This document shows, one piece after another, positions 45,904 to 55,311 of a DNA stretch of 64,000 nt (the first letter of the stretch is position 1; every line of letters begins with the position of its first letter). Under the pieces are notes generated by a model. That model ran no database searches, was not told the DNA's origin, and worked only from the letters and a program-made list of their open reading frames with translations. Position numbers and translations under genes: made by a program. Source of the DNA: CCMP332 sp040218795 (GTDB taxonomy: Bacteria > Bacteroidota > Bacteroidia > Cytophagales > CCMP332); assembly GCA_040218795.1 (NCBI GenBank), contig JAVJQT010000002.1:303506-367505 (forward strand), given 5' to 3'.

Positions 45904-46794
45904 TTATTTTGAATCAATTTTTACTGAAGTCATTGACAAAGAACCACCGACCGGTTGATCATTAAAAAGGGACAAATTATCCCTATCGTCTTTCAAGGCC
46001 AGTGTATATATCAAAGGCAAATAGTGTTCGGGTGTAGGTATTGCCAATTCAAATGCTCTACCCTGTTTATTATATTCAATTAAGCTTTTAAAATTTTCAT
46101 TTAGAATAAATGACTTCATTTTCTCATTTGCCTCTAATGCCCAATCATAAGCAAAAGGTTCACCTTTTAATTTATCCCAGGCTACCATTCTCAGATTGTG
46201 AACCATATTACCACTTCCAATTATTAAGATCCCTTTATTCCTGAGTGATTGGAGTTCCCTTGCGAGTTCAAAATGATATATTGCCGGTTTCCGATAATCA
46301 ATACTCATTTGAATAACAGGAATATTTGCTTCCGGATAAAGGTGCTTAATTACACTCCAGGAACCGTGATCAAGCCCCCATTTATCATCGAGTTCAAGCT
46401 CAGTTTTTTTTACAATTTGTTTTATTTCTCGAGCCAATTCGGGGCTACCCGGCGCCGGATATTGTACTTCAAACAATTCCTGAGGAAACCTACCAAAATC
46501 ATGTATAGTTCTTGGGTTTTGCATGGCTGTAACTAAGGTGCCCTTTGTTTCCCAGTGTGCTGAAATGCAAAGAATAGCCTTTGGTTTAGAAATTTCCTTT
46601 CCAACTTGTCTGAAGCCTTGAACAAAAGTATTTTCTTCAATGGCATTCATAGGACTACCGTGACCTAAGAATAACACCGGCATTTTTTCAGTAGGGCTAA
46701 AGTGTTCCGTAAGCTTGTTTAATGCATCTACTTTCATTGTTTTTGTAAATAATGGTAATAAAGCCAAAGACTTAAGAAAATCAGATCTTTTCAT
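45904..46794 (-). CDS. ygiD: 4,5-DOPA-extradiol-dioxygenase-like protein (YgiD)
   Basis: A 296-residue class III extradiol-type enzyme. The N-terminus has KMPVLFLGHGSPMNAI with the first metal His, then AILCISAHWETKG with the second, FGRFPQELFEVQYPAPGSPELA, WGLDHGSWSVIKHLYP with a catalytic His and GILIIGSGNMVHNL. Homologues cleave the ring of DOPA and similar catechols. A twin-Arg-free hydrophobic segment at residues 6-18 may be a membrane or signal region, which is unusual for E. coli YgiD but seen in Bacteroidota. Confidence 0.88.
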   Translation of the reverse strand: MKRSDFLKSLALLPLFTKTMKVDALNKLTEHFSPTEKMPVLFLGHGSPMNAIEENTFVQGFRQVGKEISKPKAILCISAHWETKGTLVTAMQNPRTIHDFGRFPQELFEVQYPAPGSPELAREIKQIVKKTELELDDKWGLDHGSWSVIKHLYPEANIPVIQMSIDYRKPAIYHFELARELQSLRNKGILIIGSGNMVHNLRMVAWDKLKGEPFAYDWALEANEKMKSFILNENFKSLIEYNKQGRAFELAIPTPEHYLPLIYTLALKDDRDNLSLFNDQPVGGSLSMTSVKIDSK

Positions 46795-46832
46795 AATTGT
46801 TAATTACAAATTTGAACGGCATTTTATTCAAT

Positions 46833-47801
46833 TTAAACATTTGAGATTAATTCCAGTACTCTATTTTTTGCATCTTGTTTGGCTTTAAAATCACCTTGAT
46901 TGGTTCCCCCATATCTAAAATTGTATTGCTTTCCTTGAATTGTCATTTTGCCTGTTCTTACTTCAGTTTGAGAATCGGGATTTCCCGAAATTAAGTGGCC
47001 GGCATTATCGTATTGAATATTTTGTACTTTATGACCTAGGTTAAAAGCTTTAAGACGATCTTCAATCATAATAGCCATTTGAGCTGATGGCCAAACTTCA
47101 TCACTTTTGCCTGAAAGCAATAAAATTGGGCCGTTAATTTTTTCAACCTTTATTGTGGCTTTTTCTACATATTCTTTTTGATTCAATCCCCCGGACCAAT
47201 AGTCAAGCGTGTTAATTGTGCTTGAATTACCTGGCTTAATCTTGTCCATAGGTATATATGGAACATTCTCACCTTTGAATGTCCAGCTGGCTTTTAATTC
47301 ATCAGAATTAAATGGTAATACGGTATTGGACCATGATACAGAGCTCGGTGAATAGGCTATTGCACCACTTACTAATTCAGGAAAATACGATGCGATTAAC
47401 AAAGCCAATTCCGCATTTCTTGAAGCTCCCATTACCATTATTTTGTCGGAATTAACTTTGGGCTGTTCACTAAGCCATATTAAAGCTTTTTGAAAATATT
47501 CAAGCGGTATTTCCTCAGGTAATTGAGGTAATCCATCCAATCTGGTATATGGTAGTGATAAACCTACAAAACCTTTTTTAGCAAATTCGGAGCCCCAATA
47601 ATCGCCCCATGGACCACCCCCAATTAAAAGAATAGCAGCACTATTTTTTGTATTTTGAGCCAGGTAAAAATTACCTTTAATACCATCCTGATCTATTTTT
47701 TGAGGTCGAATTCCATCAAACAATAGGCGGTCTGTAATCCAATAGCCGGCAAGTAAAATTACGATTACAGAAATGGCGATTATTAATGTCCTTTTTTTCA
47801 T
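46833..47801 (-). CDS. Acyl-CoA thioester hydrolase/BAAT-type alpha/beta hydrolase
   Basis: A 322-residue hydrolase anchored by an N-terminal membrane segment (residues 5-23). The N-terminal extension is short compared with eukaryotic BAAT proteins. The nucleophile elbow is VMGASRNAEL, Asp in LLLSGKSDEVWPS and His in NAGHLI. The BAAT C-terminal family acts on thioesters or amides of fatty acids. Here the substrate is unknown. The gene stands between the dioxygenase gene and the DUF2892 gene. Confidence 0.82.
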   Translation of the reverse strand: MKKRTLIIAISVIVILLAGYWITDRLLFDGIRPQKIDQDGIKGNFYLAQNTKNSAAILLIGGGPWGDYWGSEFAKKGFVGLSLPYTRLDGLPQLPEEIPLEYFQKALIWLSEQPKVNSDKIMVMGASRNAELALLIASYFPELVSGAIAYSPSSVSWSNTVLPFNSDELKASWTFKGENVPYIPMDKIKPGNSSTINTLDYWSGGLNQKEYVEKATIKVEKINGPILLLSGKSDEVWPSAQMAIMIEDRLKAFNLGHKVQNIQYDNAGHLISGNPDSQTEVRTGKMTIQGKQYNFRYGGTNQGDFKAKQDAKNRVLELISNV

Positions 47802-47938
47802 TTGTATTATTCGAATTCATGCAAACAGCCTGTAAAAATCCGCGGCGGTAATCATTTACTAAGCTAACCACCACCACCGATTTTTTAAAATATATTTTAC
47901 ATGTTCAAAAGGCACATTCGCCATTGCCCTCAATCCCT

Positions 47939-48163
47939 TTAGTTGCCGGGGTTTAAATCCTTTTTCATTGGACATGTTCTCAATCCAAATATTGCATAAA
48001 GGGGGCAAAAGCTAATTAAACTTGTCATAACAAATATTCCGGCCAGAACTAATAGAACGATCCCTAATGTACCGGTTAAAATATTTGCAAAATAAAGTGT
48101 TGCAATAATAGCAGCGATTATCACTCTGATAATTCGGTCTGCTGAACCCATGTTTCTTTTCAT
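47939..48163 (-). CDS. DUF2892 (YgaP-like) membrane protein
   Basis: A 74-residue protein with two membrane helices and the conserved sequence MKRNMGSADRIIRVIIAAIIA and TSLISFCPLYAIFGLRTC, the usual DUF2892 pattern. Such domains are found alone or fused to rhodanese domains in sulfur-handling proteins. The upstream region contains a perfect palindrome (48313-48326) between it and a Crp/Fnr gene, which may be its regulator. Confidence 0.85.
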   Translation of the reverse strand: MKRNMGSADRIIRVIIAAIIATLYFANILTGTLGIVLLVLAGIFVMTSLISFCPLYAIFGLRTCPMKKDLNPGN

Positions 48164-48312
48164 GATTATAAATTTTTAGTTATATAAATGCTGAACCCAA
48201 AGAACTGTGCTTGTTATCGCCGCAATACAAGTTTAAAAGACAGGCGACAAAATATTAGCTTTTTCCTTACGATTCATTGTGTCAAAATTATACATGGGTT
48301 TCATGCTATGCA

Positions 48313-48326
48313 GTGACTGTAGTCAC
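48313..48326. promoter_or_regulatory. Candidate Crp/Fnr operator palindrome
   Basis: GTGACT, two bases, AGTCAC form a perfect dyad between the DUF2892 gene and the Crp/Fnr gene. The arms resemble the Crp half-site (TGTGA), which would suit a Crp/Fnr-family protein. Its distance to the DUF2892 start (150 bp) is long, so it may be a distant operator or part of the regulator's 3' end hairpin. Confidence 0.35.
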
Positions 48327-48328
48327 CA

Positions 48329-48967
48329 CTATAAAATTTCTATGCTATTGGAATGTTGTCTAAGTAATTTTTCTGTTTCCAATTTTTTCATTGTTCGGCT
48401 AATTACCTCACGCGCTGTACCCAATTCATTGGCAATCTGCCTGTGAGAAATTTTAATTGGATTTTGGTTTGTTAGACTGACTTTTTCTTGCAAATAGTCA
48501 AATAAACGTTTATCCATTTTGTTGAACAAAACATGGTGAATGGTATCAAGCAATTCGCTATATCGCAAATTGTATTGTTGAAAGAACAGGGAATTGATAT
48601 CAGAAAACTGTTTTGTCCAATTCAAAACTTTGTCCACTGGAAGTAGCAAGGCCGTGGTATTTTCTTCTGCTATCGCAAATACTCGGCTCGGTTCATTTTT
48701 TAAGCTGGCTGAAAATGACATGATACAACTTTCTTTAGGTCTGATATAATACAATAACAATTCTTTATCCTCATGCCTGGTGAAAACCTTTATGAGTCCT
48801 TCTAATACAATAGGTATCACTTTTACATATTGACCCTCCCTTAATATCTCACTTTCCTTGGGAATATCCTTGATTATTGCTGATTCTGTTATCTCAAATA
48901 CCAAGTCTGGATTTAAATGTGCGAGCGCTTGAGATATTTTTTTCTTTGTTGTTTCACTCATGGCCAA
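48329..48967 (-). CDS. Crp/Fnr-family transcription regulator
   Basis: A 212-residue regulator with a cyclic-nucleotide-binding fold (residues about 20-140) and a winged helix with HRQIANELGTAREVISRTMKKLE near residues 165-190. No N-terminal Cys cluster for an iron-sulfur centre is present, so it is not an oxygen-type Fnr. The effector is unknown. It is the upstream neighbour of the DUF2892 gene. The start could be Met1 or Met3. Confidence 0.88.
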   Translation of the reverse strand: MAMSETTKKKISQALAHLNPDLVFEITESAIIKDIPKESEILREGQYVKVIPIVLEGLIKVFTRHEDKELLLYYIRPKESCIMSFSASLKNEPSRVFAIAEENTTALLLPVDKVLNWTKQFSDINSLFFQQYNLRYSELLDTIHHVLFNKMDKRLFDYLQEKVSLTNQNPIKISHRQIANELGTAREVISRTMKKLETEKLLRQHSNSIEIL

Positions 48968-49100
48968 GAATTAGATTAAATGCCGAATTCCCTGATTTCA
49001 TTTTTGCACAAAAGTCACTTTTAAGCACGAATTAACAGTTTTTTTAATGGCAGTTTAGTTCATTCTATTTCGATTCGAATAAAGCATCATTCCTATAGAC

Positions 49101-49607
49101 TCATTCCAAATTTTTAACCGATTCTAATTGCTTATTATAAGCTTCAATCCTTGCATGGGCTGTACCGTCAATTAACAAAATAACGACCAACATGGCAATA
49201 GTAGTAATCATACTTGCCCGCCAAACAGGTGTTTTTATAAATAACAATACGAGAGCACAGGCGGTGATAATTAATGGAATAGCTGTAAATACTATGGTTT
49301 TATATTCATTCAAAGTTCTTTCGGCACGGACTAATTCTGATTCTACAAAAGCGGATGCATTTTTTTTGTAGTCCATTTCAAATTGTGAAATTCTTGATTT
49401 ATTGGTATAAAATAATCCAAGTCCTATGATTAAAAGTAAAACACCTGCTACCAGGGTAGGAATGATGTATGCTTTTGCAATATCGGTTTTACCTAATTGC
49501 CAAAATCCTATGCTTGCCATTACAAATACGATTCCGAAGAGAATGAAAAATGAGGATGAAAACACCTCTGCCTTAGCCCACTCTGTTGCTGATTTTAATA
49601 TATCCAT
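49101..49607 (-). CDS. Four-helix membrane protein, unknown
   Basis: A 168-residue integral membrane protein with four hydrophobic helices (about 18-38, 48-66, 106-124 and 132-152) separated by a charged loop with FEMDYKKNASAFVESELVRAERTL. I do not recognise a family. It lies 3 bp after the AraC-type gene at 49611, downstream in the same transcript, so it may be a target or partner of that small operon. Confidence 0.65.
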   Translation of the reverse strand: MDILKSATEWAKAEVFSSSFFILFGIVFVMASIGFWQLGKTDIAKAYIIPTLVAGVLLLIIGLGLFYTNKSRISQFEMDYKKNASAFVESELVRAERTLNEYKTIVFTAIPLIITACALVLLFIKTPVWRASMITTIAMLVVILLIDGTAHARIEAYNKQLESVKNLE

Positions 49608-49610
49608 GGT

Positions 49611-50522
49611 TTAATTTAGTTTGAATTTTTCTCTGTAAGCTGATGGGCTGATACCTTCCTTCTTTTTAAATAGGCGTGAAAAATAAGGAGGATATTCAAA
49701 ACCCAATTCATAGGCTACTTCAGAAATGGTTTTATTGGGGTTTAATAAATTGTTTTTTGCTTCGTCTATAAGGTAAAATTGCAAATGCTCGGTAGATGTT
49801 TTCCCCGTTTCTTTTTTAAGCGTATCGCTTAAGTAACGCTGCGAAACCGACAAGTTTTCTGCAATTTGCTCAATGCTTGGAATTCCTTTTTCCTGCAATT
49901 GACCGGTATCAAAATAGAGTTCTAATTGCTGATTAAATTGATCGAGCAAATCATTATTCAGCTGTTTTCGATTGATAAACTGTCGTTCGTAATAACGGTT
50001 GGCATATTTTAAAAGAGTGCTCAATTGCGAAATTATAATGTCCTTACTGAATTCATCCTGATTGTTTTGATATTCCATTTCAATGCTCTCCACAATCGCT
50101 TCTATTTGCTTTTCTTCCTTGGGCGAAAGATGTAGCGCCTCATTAACTGAATACGAAAAGAATCCGTATTTCTTAATCTGATGTGCAAGTTCGTTGCCTT
50201 TAATAAAGTCTTCGTGAAAGGTGATGGAAAAGCCTTTTTGATCAATCATCACACTATTCTCCCATTGTAGAACCTGCCTTGGAGCGATGAAAAAAAGAGC
50301 ACCATTTGTGAAATCGTATTTAGTTCGGCCGTAATTTAATTCGCCCTTTAATATATTTTTAAAACTAATGGTATAGCAATCGTTGGTGATGGGGGGAGAA
50401 CTTGCCTTGGGGCAAGGTAAATAACCATCCCCAAATGCAGAAAACACACTCAACATTGGATGTTCCGGACTCGGAAGTTCCAGATAATCCATGTATGCCG
50501 ATAATGTTTTAAAGTGTTGCAT
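49611..50522 (-). CDS. AraC-family transcription regulator
   Basis: A 303-residue AraC-type protein. The N-terminal cupin-like part covers about 1-180 (GRTKYDFTNGALFFIAPRQVL) and the C-terminal double helix-turn-helix contains SVSQRYLSDTLKKETGKT and the AraC signature SEVAYELGFEYPPYFSRLFKKKEGISPSAYR. It sits between an SDR gene 10 bp upstream and the membrane protein gene 3 bp downstream, so all three form one operon. Small aldehydes or steroids are possible inducers in this group, which is inference. Confidence 0.88.
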   Translation of the reverse strand: MQHFKTLSAYMDYLELPSPEHPMLSVFSAFGDGYLPCPKASSPPITNDCYTISFKNILKGELNYGRTKYDFTNGALFFIAPRQVLQWENSVMIDQKGFSITFHEDFIKGNELAHQIKKYGFFSYSVNEALHLSPKEEKQIEAIVESIEMEYQNNQDEFSKDIIISQLSTLLKYANRYYERQFINRKQLNNDLLDQFNQQLELYFDTGQLQEKGIPSIEQIAENLSVSQRYLSDTLKKETGKTSTEHLQFYLIDEAKNNLLNPNKTISEVAYELGFEYPPYFSRLFKKKEGISPSAYREKFKLN

Positions 50523-50532
50523 TTTAGCTAAA

Positions 50533-51483
50533 TTAAAGATTCCACTTTAAACCAATTGCCTTTTCAGATTCCTCCCACAACTTTTCTGCTACAGTTTTAT
50601 CTTTCGCATGCGGCTCTAATTTGCATTCACCAACAGGCCCGGTCCAGTAATTTCGTCCTGTAGGACCATAAAAGGCAGTTTGGTCTAAGTCCGGTTCTGT
50701 TGCACACATTAATTGTGGATAGGAACCTTTCTCGGCCGATTGAACCATGGGAGATAATTTCATTAGTTGCCAAATAAAGCGAGTCATTAAACTCCCGCTT
50801 GTTCTGATCAATGAAGTTCGGGAAGCACCGGGATGACAAGCATAAACCTTGAAATCGGTCTTGCCTGCCTTTTTCAAACGATCCTGAAATTCGTAGACAC
50901 ACATAATCTGGGCCAACTTGCTCTGGCTGTAGACACCATTAGGACTGTAGTTCTTATCCCAGTTCATATCATCAAATTGTATGGTTTTAATACCTAAATT
51001 ATAGCCCATGCTTCCTACGGTTACGATACGACCTTTCGATTCTTCAATTCGTGGATATAGCAATGCTTGCAGTAAAAAATTACCAAAATGATTTACCCCC
51101 ATTTGGCTTTCAAAGCCATCAACAGTAATCGTTTGTTTTGGCACCTGGGCTATAGCGGCATTACAAATCAAAACATCGATTTGAGGAACTATCCTTAAAA
51201 CTTCTTTTGCAGCTTGTTTCACTGAGTCTTGTTCTGCCAGATCCATAAGTATATTGCATACATCTATTTCATTTCCAAGTGCTTGTTTGAAGGCTGAAAT
51301 GGTATCTTCAGATTTTTTAGCACTGCGATTTAACATCACAACTTTTGCACCTTTTGAGAGCAATATTTTTGCAGCTTCAAAACCGGTACCGCTTGTAGTA
51401 CCTGTTATGACAAAGGTTTTTCCTTCTATATCTTTTATTCTATCAGGTGTCCAGCCGTGTTTTCCAAATTGATTTGTATTCAT
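50533..51483 (-). CDS. Short-chain dehydrogenase, retinol dehydrogenase-like
   Basis: A 316-residue SDR enzyme with an N-terminal extension. The cofactor motif is VITGTTSGTGFEAAK with an unusual T in place of the usual A (GTTSGTG), then CNAAIAQ, catalytic Ser in GSMG and Tyr-Lys in VYSQSKLAQ. The C-terminal part has PSGRNYWTGPVGE type sequence found in the retinol dehydrogenase/WW-domain oxidoreductase-like group. Substrate unknown. The ATG at 51483 is chosen over the frame start at 51513. It is the first gene of the SDR-AraC-membrane protein operon. Confidence 0.82.
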   Translation of the reverse strand: MNTNQFGKHGWTPDRIKDIEGKTFVITGTTSGTGFEAAKILLSKGAKVVMLNRSAKKSEDTISAFKQALGNEIDVCNILMDLAEQDSVKQAAKEVLRIVPQIDVLICNAAIAQVPKQTITVDGFESQMGVNHFGNFLLQALLYPRIEESKGRIVTVGSMGYNLGIKTIQFDDMNWDKNYSPNGVYSQSKLAQIMCVYEFQDRLKKAGKTDFKVYACHPGASRTSLIRTSGSLMTRFIWQLMKLSPMVQSAEKGSYPQLMCATEPDLDQTAFYGPTGRNYWTGPVGECKLEPHAKDKTVAEKLWEESEKAIGLKWNL

Positions 51484-51733
51484 CATTGCTTTTTTTGTTG
51501 ACACAAAGATCACTAAAGCACTTTGCGTTGGTCTTATACATAATTTCGAATGATGTATACTTTTTGGTTTGGGGGTATTTATTTACAAAAAGTGGGTAAT
51601 TAAAAGTGAATTAGTGGAATTCAAGGTTTTTCCCCGTTTATCACCAAATTAATTTGATATATGGATAGACTTTAATCTTATCATCTTAGCTCCTTTTACT
51701 ATTATACAATGTTGTGACCAGTGGTTTTATATT

Positions 51734-52537
51734 TCAAAACGAAATGGTTATTCCGAAATTCACATCATGATAGAGCTTGTCTATTGGCACCAAAGGGGTG
51801 GTGTCGTAAATATTCTGATACAATAATCGCAAACCAATGTACTTTGTGATATTATATGTTAGTTCAAAACTGCTTGCAAGTCTATAATTCTTAAAAAATT
51901 TAGAGAGATATGGTTGGTAGTATCCACTAATATCTAAGTTGAATGATTCTCCTAAACCTTGTTTAAAACTTACATAAGAATTTCCCCTAAATCGATTCAC
52001 TTCAATAGCCGATTGGTCTATAGGCAATAAATCATCAGGAACGCCTGAAAAATCCCAACGCTCAAATTCATACAAACTTCCAAAACCAAAAAACAAACCG
52101 GTATTGTTTTTTACCAAAGCGCGCCAACGGAAATTTACTCCACCTGCATATTTTCTGTCCAAGCCTCTTATTTCACTCCAATGCATTTGATAAAATGGCT
52201 CAATAGCAATTTTTTTGCTTCGCAGGTTAACGTATTCTAAATATAAAAAACCTCCACTCATAATATTTTCATCTCCAAATATGCTATACTCAATTTTATT
52301 CCCGATAGTAAAACCATGGTTTTTGATGCGTATTGAAACGTCGGCAATATTTTCTAATTCTAAAAAATCTTCTTTAACATTACGATACCTGAAACTTGGC
52401 GTAAAATTTCCTTTGAGTACTTTTGAGGTATCAATTATTACGTTAAAATTCTCTGTATGCAGAACTTGAGAACTCACTTTTTGATGTAAAAACAGAATGG
52501 ATATGAGAAACATCAATGGAAATTTTACTTTTTTCAT
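51734..52537 (-). CDS. Outer-membrane protein, DUF481-like
   Basis: A 267-residue exported protein with a signal peptide (cleavage after VSSQ) and repeated antiparallel barrel strands, e.g. GNFTPSFRYRNVKEDF, HGFTIGNKIEYSIFG, YAGGVNFRWRALVKN, and the late SFELTYNITKYIGLRLLYQNIYD. This order is that of the DUF481 family (salt-induced outer-membrane protein type). It may form a small barrel. It is monocistronic, between the SDR operon and the arsM gene. Confidence 0.7.
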   Translation of the reverse strand: MKKVKFPLMFLISILFLHQKVSSQVLHTENFNVIIDTSKVLKGNFTPSFRYRNVKEDFLELENIADVSIRIKNHGFTIGNKIEYSIFGDENIMSGGFLYLEYVNLRSKKIAIEPFYQMHWSEIRGLDRKYAGGVNFRWRALVKNNTGLFFGFGSLYEFERWDFSGVPDDLLPIDQSAIEVNRFRGNSYVSFKQGLGESFNLDISGYYQPYLSKFFKNYRLASSFELTYNITKYIGLRLLYQNIYDTTPLVPIDKLYHDVNFGITISF

Positions 52538-52716
52538 TTTACTTAATATTCAGATTGATTGCTTCTTACCTTTGGCAATAAAGTTTCTTTTATGCACGAG
52601 CCATTGGGCTTAATTAATAGTTTTAATCTAATGGATTTGCTGTTCAGTTTCAAGTTGCCACTTTGAGGAATGTGCTAAATCGTTCTCATCTGCTCGCATC
52701 CCTGTTTTTTTCGTCC

Positions 52717-53553
52717 TCAGTTCTTATAAGCGCTTATTGAAATACTACTTACTCTTGAGGCTAACTCTTTCGCTTCCTCGCTATTCAGACTAAAATTCAT
52801 TTCTTCTGCTATTTTTTTTACCTGAGGGTCAGATAGCATCAATTCAAGTGGGAAGTTTGCTTTCGATTCAAGCTTAATATCTTTAAAACCCGCCTTTTCG
52901 ACATATTGAAGATAAGTCTCTATGTTCTCAGCTCCTGATACGCAAGCAATATGACCTGCAAGTGAATTCTTTATAAATTCCGGAAGTTCCTTTTCCAAAA
53001 CCACATCGCTTATGGACAGTTTCCCTCCATTTTTTAAAACTCTAAATGCCTCATTATAAACATCGCCTTTTTTTAGCGAAAGGTTTATGACACAATTTGA
53101 AATAATGTGGTCCGCAATATTATCATCGATTGGCAGGTCTTCGATATCTCCTTTTATAAATTCAACATTATTGTAGTTTCCATTTATAGAATTTCTTCTA
53201 GCCAGTGAAAGCATATCCTCTGATAAATCAACACCTATAACTTTTCCGCTTTCCCCAACAATTTTTGATACTAAAAAGGAATCAAATCCTGCTCCGGAAC
53301 CTAAATCGACAACCGTTTGCCCTTTTTTAATTTGAGCAAAGGCTGATGGGTTTCCGCATCCAACACCCAAATTTGAGCCTTCAGGTGCTGTTTTCAATTC
53401 TTCCTTCGAATAGCCGATTTTTTCACCAACCTGATCGGTAGTATTCATTGTTTCGCAGCAAGCAAACATTTTTGAGAATGGTCCATTTTGAGTAGATTTA
53501 GCCAGTTTGCTATAACTTTCTACGACTGATTGTTTTACTGAATCTGTATTCAT
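52717..53553 (-). CDS. arsM: Arsenite methyltransferase-like protein
   Basis: A 278-residue SAM-dependent methyltransferase with the ArsM layout. It has an N-terminal cysteine cluster (FACCETM, Cys32-33), the GCGNPSAF motif, the SAM motif VVDLGSGAGFDSFLV, the SNCVINLSLKK segment with the second conserved Cys, and HIACVSGA with the third. ArsM makes methylated arsenicals from arsenite. No ars operon is adjacent, but DoxX and Crp/Fnr genes follow, so it may be part of a stress region. Arsenite as substrate rests on the cysteine pattern. Confidence 0.85.
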   Translation of the reverse strand: MNTDSVKQSVVESYSKLAKSTQNGPFSKMFACCETMNTTDQVGEKIGYSKEELKTAPEGSNLGVGCGNPSAFAQIKKGQTVVDLGSGAGFDSFLVSKIVGESGKVIGVDLSEDMLSLARRNSINGNYNNVEFIKGDIEDLPIDDNIADHIISNCVINLSLKKGDVYNEAFRVLKNGGKLSISDVVLEKELPEFIKNSLAGHIACVSGAENIETYLQYVEKAGFKDIKLESKANFPLELMLSDPQVKKIAEEMNFSLNSEEAKELASRVSSISISAYKN

Positions 53554-53623
53554 CTTTTTATTTTTTTAGATTAATTAATGATACAAATTTCAGTTCTTGA
53601 CAGCGCTTAGCAATTGACTTAGG

Positions 53624-54196
53624 TCAAGTTCGTGTGATTTTGTTCCGAATTCTACTTAAAGTTTCCGGAGCAATTTGTAAGTATGTCGCTAAATGGTTTA
53701 ATGGCACCCGTTGAAGAAGCGCTTTGTCATTATTCATTATATGTAAATACCTCTCGGTGGCTGATAAATCACTCAGAAATCTATTATGTGATTCTGATGT
53801 GAGGTACTCATTTTCTGCAGCCAGTCTTCCCACTTGTTGCCAAAATGGGTCTTTGTTGAATAAGTCTTGGAGAGAGGTGTAAGAAAGAACAATCAATTTT
53901 GATTCTTCAATTGCCTGTATAGCGATTTCGCTTTTCTCTTGCGTTATCAAACTCTTGTATGAAGTACTGAGGGTATTTTCTCTGCAAAAACAATTCGTAA
54001 CTTCTTTGCCATCTTGGAGATAGTATTGTCTTAATAAGCCCTTTTCAATAAATGCAATGTTTTTGCAAATTTTACCTTGATTCAAGAAAAAATTTCCGGG
54101 TTTAAATGTTTTTACTTTAAGAAAGGGAAGCGCGCTCTCGTAAGCTCCAGGTGAATAGTTAGGAAATTGCTCTAAGTATTTATTGAATGCATCCAT
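53624..54196 (-). CDS. Crp/Fnr-family regulator (cyclic-nucleotide-binding type)
   Basis: A 190-residue Bacteroidota-type Crp regulator. Residues about 10-130 form the cyclic-nucleotide-like barrel (FLNQGKICKNIAFIEKGLLRQYYLQDGKEVT), and the C-terminal helix-turn-helix includes LNHLATYLQIAPETLSRIRNKIT. Such proteins usually control one small operon next to them. The nearest candidates are arsM downstream and the DoxX operon upstream. The effector is unknown. Confidence 0.85.
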   Translation of the reverse strand: MDAFNKYLEQFPNYSPGAYESALPFLKVKTFKPGNFFLNQGKICKNIAFIEKGLLRQYYLQDGKEVTNCFCRENTLSTSYKSLITQEKSEIAIQAIEESKLIVLSYTSLQDLFNKDPFWQQVGRLAAENEYLTSESHNRFLSDLSATERYLHIMNNDKALLQRVPLNHLATYLQIAPETLSRIRNKITRT

Positions 54197-54286
54197 GAAA
54201 TCAAAGCATGAAGTTAACTTCTGATATAAGAGCCTTAGCGAATTAAGTACTCTTCCTCTTAAAATGGAAAGATATTGAATTAAGTT

Positions 54287-54317
54287 AAAAAGCGGTTCGA
54301 GCTTGCACCCGAACCGC
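54287..54317 (-). terminator. Intrinsic terminator of the DoxX operon
   Basis: On the minus strand GCGGTTCG (54317-54310) and CGAACCGC (54299-54292) form an eight-pair stem with a ten-base loop, followed by a run of five T's. It lies just after the stop codon of the gene at 54356. Confidence 0.75.
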
Positions 54318-54355
54318 CTTTGATTTTATACCCTGTATGCCGTTTTATGGTGCTA

Positions 54356-54802
54356 TCATGTTACAGGATTTGATTTGAAGTAAGCGTAGAAACTTGTAGC
54401 AATAGCCAGGGATGAAACTATCGTCATAACAGTTCCTGGAGCGAAATTTACATACCCTCCTAGGTCCATAAATAAAAAATATCCCAGGTCGGTTAAGCCT
54501 CCAGCGATAGCTGCCAGGAAAATGGCATTTTTATTTCCTTTCCATATGAAGAATGAACAGATCAAGGTTACTAGTCCGACCCAAAGAAGATTAAATCCAT
54601 GCTGGCCAATTAGCGCGCCAGCAGCATCCGGATAATCCGCTTGGAGGGTTTCTGGATCGATCGCATCTGCTACGCCACTAACAGCCCCAGCTATGTCTCC
54701 ACTCAAAATGAAATTATCCGTCATTATTCCGGCAAATATGTGCACAAGGCCCCAGATGATCCACAAGATGGAAGAAGCCTTTAGCAGTAAAGAAGTTTTC
54801 AT
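54356..54802 (-). CDS. Four-helix membrane protein
   Basis: A 148-residue membrane protein with about four hydrophobic segments, starting KASSILWIIWGLVHIFAGIM with a conserved WGLVH motif, then an extracytoplasmic loop rich in Asp and Ala, and helices including LLWVGLVTLICSFFIW and MTIVSSLAIATSFYAYF. Similar unnamed proteins often occur near DoxX genes. It is probably cotranscribed with the DoxX gene 28 bp upstream. Function unknown. Confidence 0.7.
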   Translation of the reverse strand: MKTSLLLKASSILWIIWGLVHIFAGIMTDNFILSGDIAGAVSGVADAIDPETLQADYPDAAGALIGQHGFNLLWVGLVTLICSFFIWKGNKNAIFLAAIAGGLTDLGYFLFMDLGGYVNFAPGTVMTIVSSLAIATSFYAYFKSNPVT

Positions 54803-54830
54803 GTTATAAATAATTTTTTAATTATGAATT

Positions 54831-55226
54831 TTACCTGGGCTGTATTGGTGCTTTTTTAAGTCTACCCCAAACCACGAAAGAAGCCAATGAGAATAAAATG
54901 ATATTTGGCACAGGCGGTTCGCCCACTGAGATATGGTAGATCGAAGCCATAACCATAACAGTAGCTAAACCAATAGCTGCAATTGGTGTAAGTATGGGTT
55001 TGATTCTTAGCAAGGCAGGAAGAATTAAACCAATTGCCCCAAGCAATTCACTTATACCAATAAAACGTACCGTAACCTCCGAAAAATTGTTGACAAATGA
55101 CATTCCATTTGCAGCCAGTTCATCAATTGGTGCTGTAATTTTCATGAAGCCTGCCATAATAAAGGCAGCAGCTAACAAGCCTTGTGTCACCCACAATGCA
55201 ATTTGAAGACCTTTAGATTTTTTCAT
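54831..55226 (-). CDS. DoxX family membrane protein
   Basis: A 131-residue protein with four membrane helices. The DoxX pattern is clear: LWVTQGLLAAAFIMAGFMKI, VRFIGISELLGAIGLILPAL, LTPIAAIGLATVMVMASIYH and a final helix with FSLASFVVWGR. DoxX-type proteins are linked to thiosulfate or quinol-dependent oxidation in some organisms and to redox stress in others. It leads the two-gene operon with the gene at 54356. A Crp/Fnr gene lies 85 bp upstream and may control it. Confidence 0.85.
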   Translation of the reverse strand: MKKSKGLQIALWVTQGLLAAAFIMAGFMKITAPIDELAANGMSFVNNFSEVTVRFIGISELLGAIGLILPALLRIKPILTPIAAIGLATVMVMASIYHISVGEPPVPNIILFSLASFVVWGRLKKAPIQPR

Positions 55227-55311
55227 CTTTTGTTAATTTTTATAAGAACCCAAAAGTACTGTGCATGGCATTCCCGTACATTCATGTAGATTAATAAATG
55301 CGGAGTCGGGA

